From Chloroflexota bacterium (GTDB taxonomy: Bacteria; Chloroflexota; Limnocylindria; Limnocylindrales; CSP1-4): a stretch of 7,653 bases of DNA. The position numbers were made by a program, and so were the translations under genes. The stretch lies in the NCBI GenBank assembly GCA_021812735.1, contig JAKAMV010000475.1, positions 1 to 7,653 of the forward strand, in the 5' to 3' direction. A model generated the notes under the pieces. It did no database searches. It saw only the letters and a program-made list of their open reading frames with translations, and was not told the DNA's origin. Shown piece after piece: positions 5,820-7,653 of this stretch (position 1 is its first letter; the number at the start of each line of letters is the position of its first letter).

Positions 5820-6590
5820 TCAGGCGTCCTCCGGTGCGATCGCGGACGACGGCGACCCGGCGACGGCCGACTCCGACCGAGGCTCGGACGAGGCGAGCTC
5901 CGACGTCGGGAACGCGGGCACTGGAGCCGGCAGATCGATCTGGATCAACGGCTGCCCGTACTCGACGGCCTCACCCGGCTGGGCGAGGAAGCGCCCGATG
6001 AAGCCGTCGACAGGGGCCAGGACTTCCTGGCGCACGCCCAGGCAGTCGACGAAGCCGACGATGTCGCCGTGCCGGACGTGGCGGCCGGCGCTCCAACCTT
6101 CGCGCGGGCTGAAGTACCCGACGGCCGGTGAGGCGGCGGCCGCGGGCAGGAGGGGATCCGCCGGGGCGACGCGATCGACCGGACCGCCGGACTCGACTGC
6201 GGAGCGCTCCCCCGACGGGGCGCCGACCGGCTCGCCTGCCCGCCCGGGACGGCTGCCGTCCGGCGCCTCCGCGCGTCGCCGGCGCCCCTCGACGACCGGA
6301 ATGGGGCGGCGTCGATCGAATGGCTTGCGCAGCCGGATCCGCCAGGTGTCGGTGCGCACCTCGAGCTCGCCGAGTCCGCTCGCGTCGAGCCGCGCGATGA
6401 GGGCCGGGAGCAGGTCGTCGGCCAGGCGGGCGATCGTCGCGGGTGCGGGGGCGGGGGCGGGTGCGGGTGCGGGGACGGCATCATCGGCCACCTGGTCGCC
6501 GGCCTGGTTGGGAGCGACGTCGGGCGCCTCGCCGCCGGCCATCCAGGCCGCCGCTACGTCCGCCGCTTGGCGCTCGCCGGAACCGTTCAC
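5820..6590 (-). CDS. BCCP-like protein lacking the biotinylation lysine
   Basis: This 256-residue protein is a paralogue of AccB. After a variable N-terminus and a (Pro-Ala)6 stretch (40-51) comes a BCCP-type helical segment with LGELEVRTDTWRIRLRKP (73-90), which matches the AccB segment at 10 of 18 positions without gaps. A linker of about 65 residues follows, then a biotinyl-type domain (about 157-220). Residues 175-219 align without gaps to AccB 131-175, keeping VEYGQPLIQI, but the EAMKL motif reads DCLGV (182-186). Gly185 thus takes the place of the biotin lysine, and no lysine is nearby. It cannot be biotinylated at the normal site. Likely roles are a structural or regulatory partner of acetyl-CoA carboxylase, as with plant BADC proteins; this is inference. 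The GTG start abuts the accA TAG with GGGAGGA seven bases upstream. A Ser/Ala-rich tail of about 35 residues follows the domain. Confidence 0.88.
   Translation of the reverse strand: MNGSGERQAADVAAAWMAGGEAPDVAPNQAGDQVADDAVPAPAPAPAPAPATIARLADDLLPALIARLDASGLGELEVRTDTWRIRLRKPFDRRRPIPVVEGRRRRAEAPDGSRPGRAGEPVGAPSGERSAVESGGPVDRVAPADPLLPAAAASPAVGYFSPREGWSAGRHVRHGDIVGFVDCLGVRQEVLAPVDGFIGRFLAQPGEAVEYGQPLIQIDLPAPVPAFPTSELASSEPRSESAVAGSPSSAIAPEDA
5827..5832 (-). promoter_or_regulatory. Shine-Dalgarno site of accC
   Basis: The minus strand reads GGAGGA inside the last codons of the BCCP-like gene, seven bases before the accC GTG. It supports the GTG start and shows that accC initiates within the translated end of its neighbour. 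Confidence 0.7.
6439..6474. repeat. Six hexamer repeats coding for a Pro-Ala linker
   Basis: Six consecutive hexamers, gcgggt or gcgggg on the plus strand, code for Pro-Ala pairs (residues about 40-51) in the BCCP-like protein. Pro-Ala stretches form extended flexible linkers in biotinyl and lipoyl carrier proteins. Here the stretch lies before the helical N-terminal domain rather than between it and the carrier domain. Confidence 0.8.
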
Positions 6591-7653
6591 CTAGAGGTCC
6601 TCCCGCAGCGGGGCGTCGACGTCGGCCTCGACGGAGGGCCGTCCGGACCCGCTCTCGGCGCCACCCAACGTCGCCCGGCCCACCTCGATCAGCTCGCGCA
6701 GCCGTCCGGCCAGATCGGGGCGCCGGGCCGCGGGCGCCACCTCGCGCTCCACGGTCGTGAACGCGCCCATCGCACGGTACCGCGCATACCGCCGCTCGAC
6801 CAGCTCCGCGAGCGGCAGCGCTTGCAGTCGGGTCAGGTGCTCCGAGATACGCCCGGCCAGGGTCGCGGCCGTCGCGATCGGGTCCTCCTGCGCGCCGCCG
6901 GCGGGTTCCGGCACCACCTCGTCGACGACACCGAGCGCCAGCTGGTCTTGCGCGGTGAGCCGCATCGAGGCGGCCGCCAGGCGTGCCGCCGCCGCGTCGC
7001 GCCACAGGATGCTCGCGCAACCCTCGGGGCTGATCACCGAGTAGATCGCGTTCTCGAGGGCGAGGACCACATCGGCGGTGGCGATCGCCAGCGCGCCGCC
7101 GGACCCGCCCTCACCGGTGATCACCGTGACGATCGGGGTGCGGAGCCCGCTCATCAGCGCGATGGAGCGGGCGATCGCCTCGGCCACGCCGCGCTCCTCC
7201 GACGCAGGGCCGGGGTAGGCGCCGCCGGTGTCGACGAAGGTCACGACCGGCAGGCCGAACCGCTCGGCGAGCGAGAAGAGGCGCATCGCCTTGCGGTAGC
7301 CCTCGGGGTGGGCCATCCCGAAGTTCCGGCGGATGTTCTCGTCGGTCTCGGAGCCGCGCTGGTGGCCCACGAAGACGAACGCGTGGCCGGGCATGCGGGC
7401 GAGCCCGCCGACGATCGCGGGGTCGTCGCCGAAGAGGCGATCGCCGTGGAGCTCGACGACGTCGGTCGCCATGGCGCGCACGAGATCGAGGGTATGGGGC
7501 CGCTTGACGTTGCGTGCCGCCTGGACGCGCGCCCACGCCAGCTCCTGGGCAGCGGTATCGGGGGCGGCGGCGGTGGAGGCGAAGGGCGCGGCTGCGGCGG
7601 ATGCCGGGGCGAGGGCCGCGGTGCGTGTGGCCGCCGGGGCGGCCGGCGCGAGG
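6591..7653 (-). CDS. accA: Acetyl-CoA carboxylase carboxyltransferase alpha subunit (5' partial)
   Basis: AccA, with AccD, moves the carboxyl group from carboxybiotin to acetyl-CoA. The frame is open from the right edge and gives 353 visible residues ending in TAG. The conserved core begins at about residue 40 with ELAWARVQAARNVKRPHTLD and continues through ELHGDRLFGDDPAIVGG, GHQRGSETDENIRRNFGM, PEGYRKAMRL, GEGGSGGALA and YSVISPEGCASILW; the catalytic core is complete. Before it lie at least 35 residues made almost only of Ala, Pro, Thr and Ser, not the charged helices usual in free-standing AccA, so the protein may be fused to an upstream AccD or have an unusual N-terminus. DTPGAYPG is changed to DTGGAYPG (visible 141-148). 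About 55 residues extend beyond the usual end near RYxRYRxMG. A start codon inside the window (GTG at 7481 or ATG at 7472) would cut off conserved sequence, so the true start is outside. Confidence 0.93.
   Translation of the reverse strand, partial: LAPAAPAATRTAALAPASAAAAPFASTAAAPDTAAQELAWARVQAARNVKRPHTLDLVRAMATDVVELHGDRLFGDDPAIVGGLARMPGHAFVFVGHQRGSETDENIRRNFGMAHPEGYRKAMRLFSLAERFGLPVVTFVDTGGAYPGPASEERGVAEAIARSIALMSGLRTPIVTVITGEGGSGGALAIATADVVLALENAIYSVISPEGCASILWRDAAAARLAAASMRLTAQDQLALGVVDEVVPEPAGGAQEDPIATAATLAGRISEHLTRLQALPLAELVERRYARYRAMGAFTTVEREVAPAARRPDLAGRLRELIEVGRATLGGAESGSGRPSVEADVDAPLREDL
6598..6604 (-). promoter_or_regulatory. Shine-Dalgarno site of the BCCP-like gene
   Basis: The minus strand reads GGGAGGA inside the end of accA, seven bases before the GTG at 6590-6588. 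It supports that start and argues that the gene is translated at a normal level. Confidence 0.7.

Noticed and set aside
4710..6131. 473-codon plus-strand open frame opposite accC and the BCCP-like gene
   Set aside because: It has no recognisable motif and mirrors the codon pattern of two conserved genes on the minus strand, with no operon context on the plus strand.
5820..6590. The BCCP-like gene as a lipoyl carrier or a pseudogene
   Set aside because: A lipoyl domain also needs a lysine at this position, which is absent. The frame is intact with a good ribosome binding site and a conserved domain, which speaks against decay.

Overview
The window is one uninterrupted, GC-rich gene cluster for the start of bacterial type II fatty acid synthesis, read entirely on the minus strand. 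Transcription runs from high to low coordinates. In that order the genes are: accA (its 5' part lies beyond the window), a BCCP-like protein without the biotin-accepting lysine, accC, fabZ, a calcineurin-like metallophosphoesterase, fabF, a 38-residue small ORF, accB, fabH, and the first seven codons of what looks like fabG. No RNA gene, transposon, CRISPR array, promoter or terminator is visible. No stretch longer than about 40 bases is left without a gene.

The genes are packed as one operon. Stop and start codons overlap in GTGA or ATGA form at four or five junctions, two junctions abut with no spacer, and the remaining gaps are 18, 19 and 39 bases. GTG starts are frequent. Codon use is strongly GC-rich at third positions, which gives rise to many long shadow frames on both strands. 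The organism is a high-GC bacterium. The mixed acc/fab order and the separate AccA, AccB and AccC polypeptides would fit Chloroflexota or a similar deep-branching high-GC lineage, but the taxon is inferred only and not firmly supported.

Functionally, AccC carboxylates biotin on AccB, and AccA (with AccD, not seen here) transfers the carboxyl group to acetyl-CoA to give malonyl-CoA. FabH starts chains by condensing acyl-CoA with malonyl-ACP, FabF elongates, FabG reduces and FabZ dehydrates. FabD, FabI and ACP are not in the window.

The main novelty is at 5820-6590. This AccB paralogue aligns without gaps to the true AccB over 45 residues of the biotinyl domain, but has DCLGV in place of EAMKL, so the biotin lysine is a glycine. 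It sits between accA and accC and resembles, in logic, the BADC proteins that moderate plant plastid acetyl-CoA carboxylase. Other points of interest are a small ORF coupled at both ends between fabF and accB, an Ala/Pro-rich segment before the AccA core that suggests a fusion or unusual N-terminus, a heptad-repeat tail on FabH, and a phosphoesterase embedded in the fatty acid operon.
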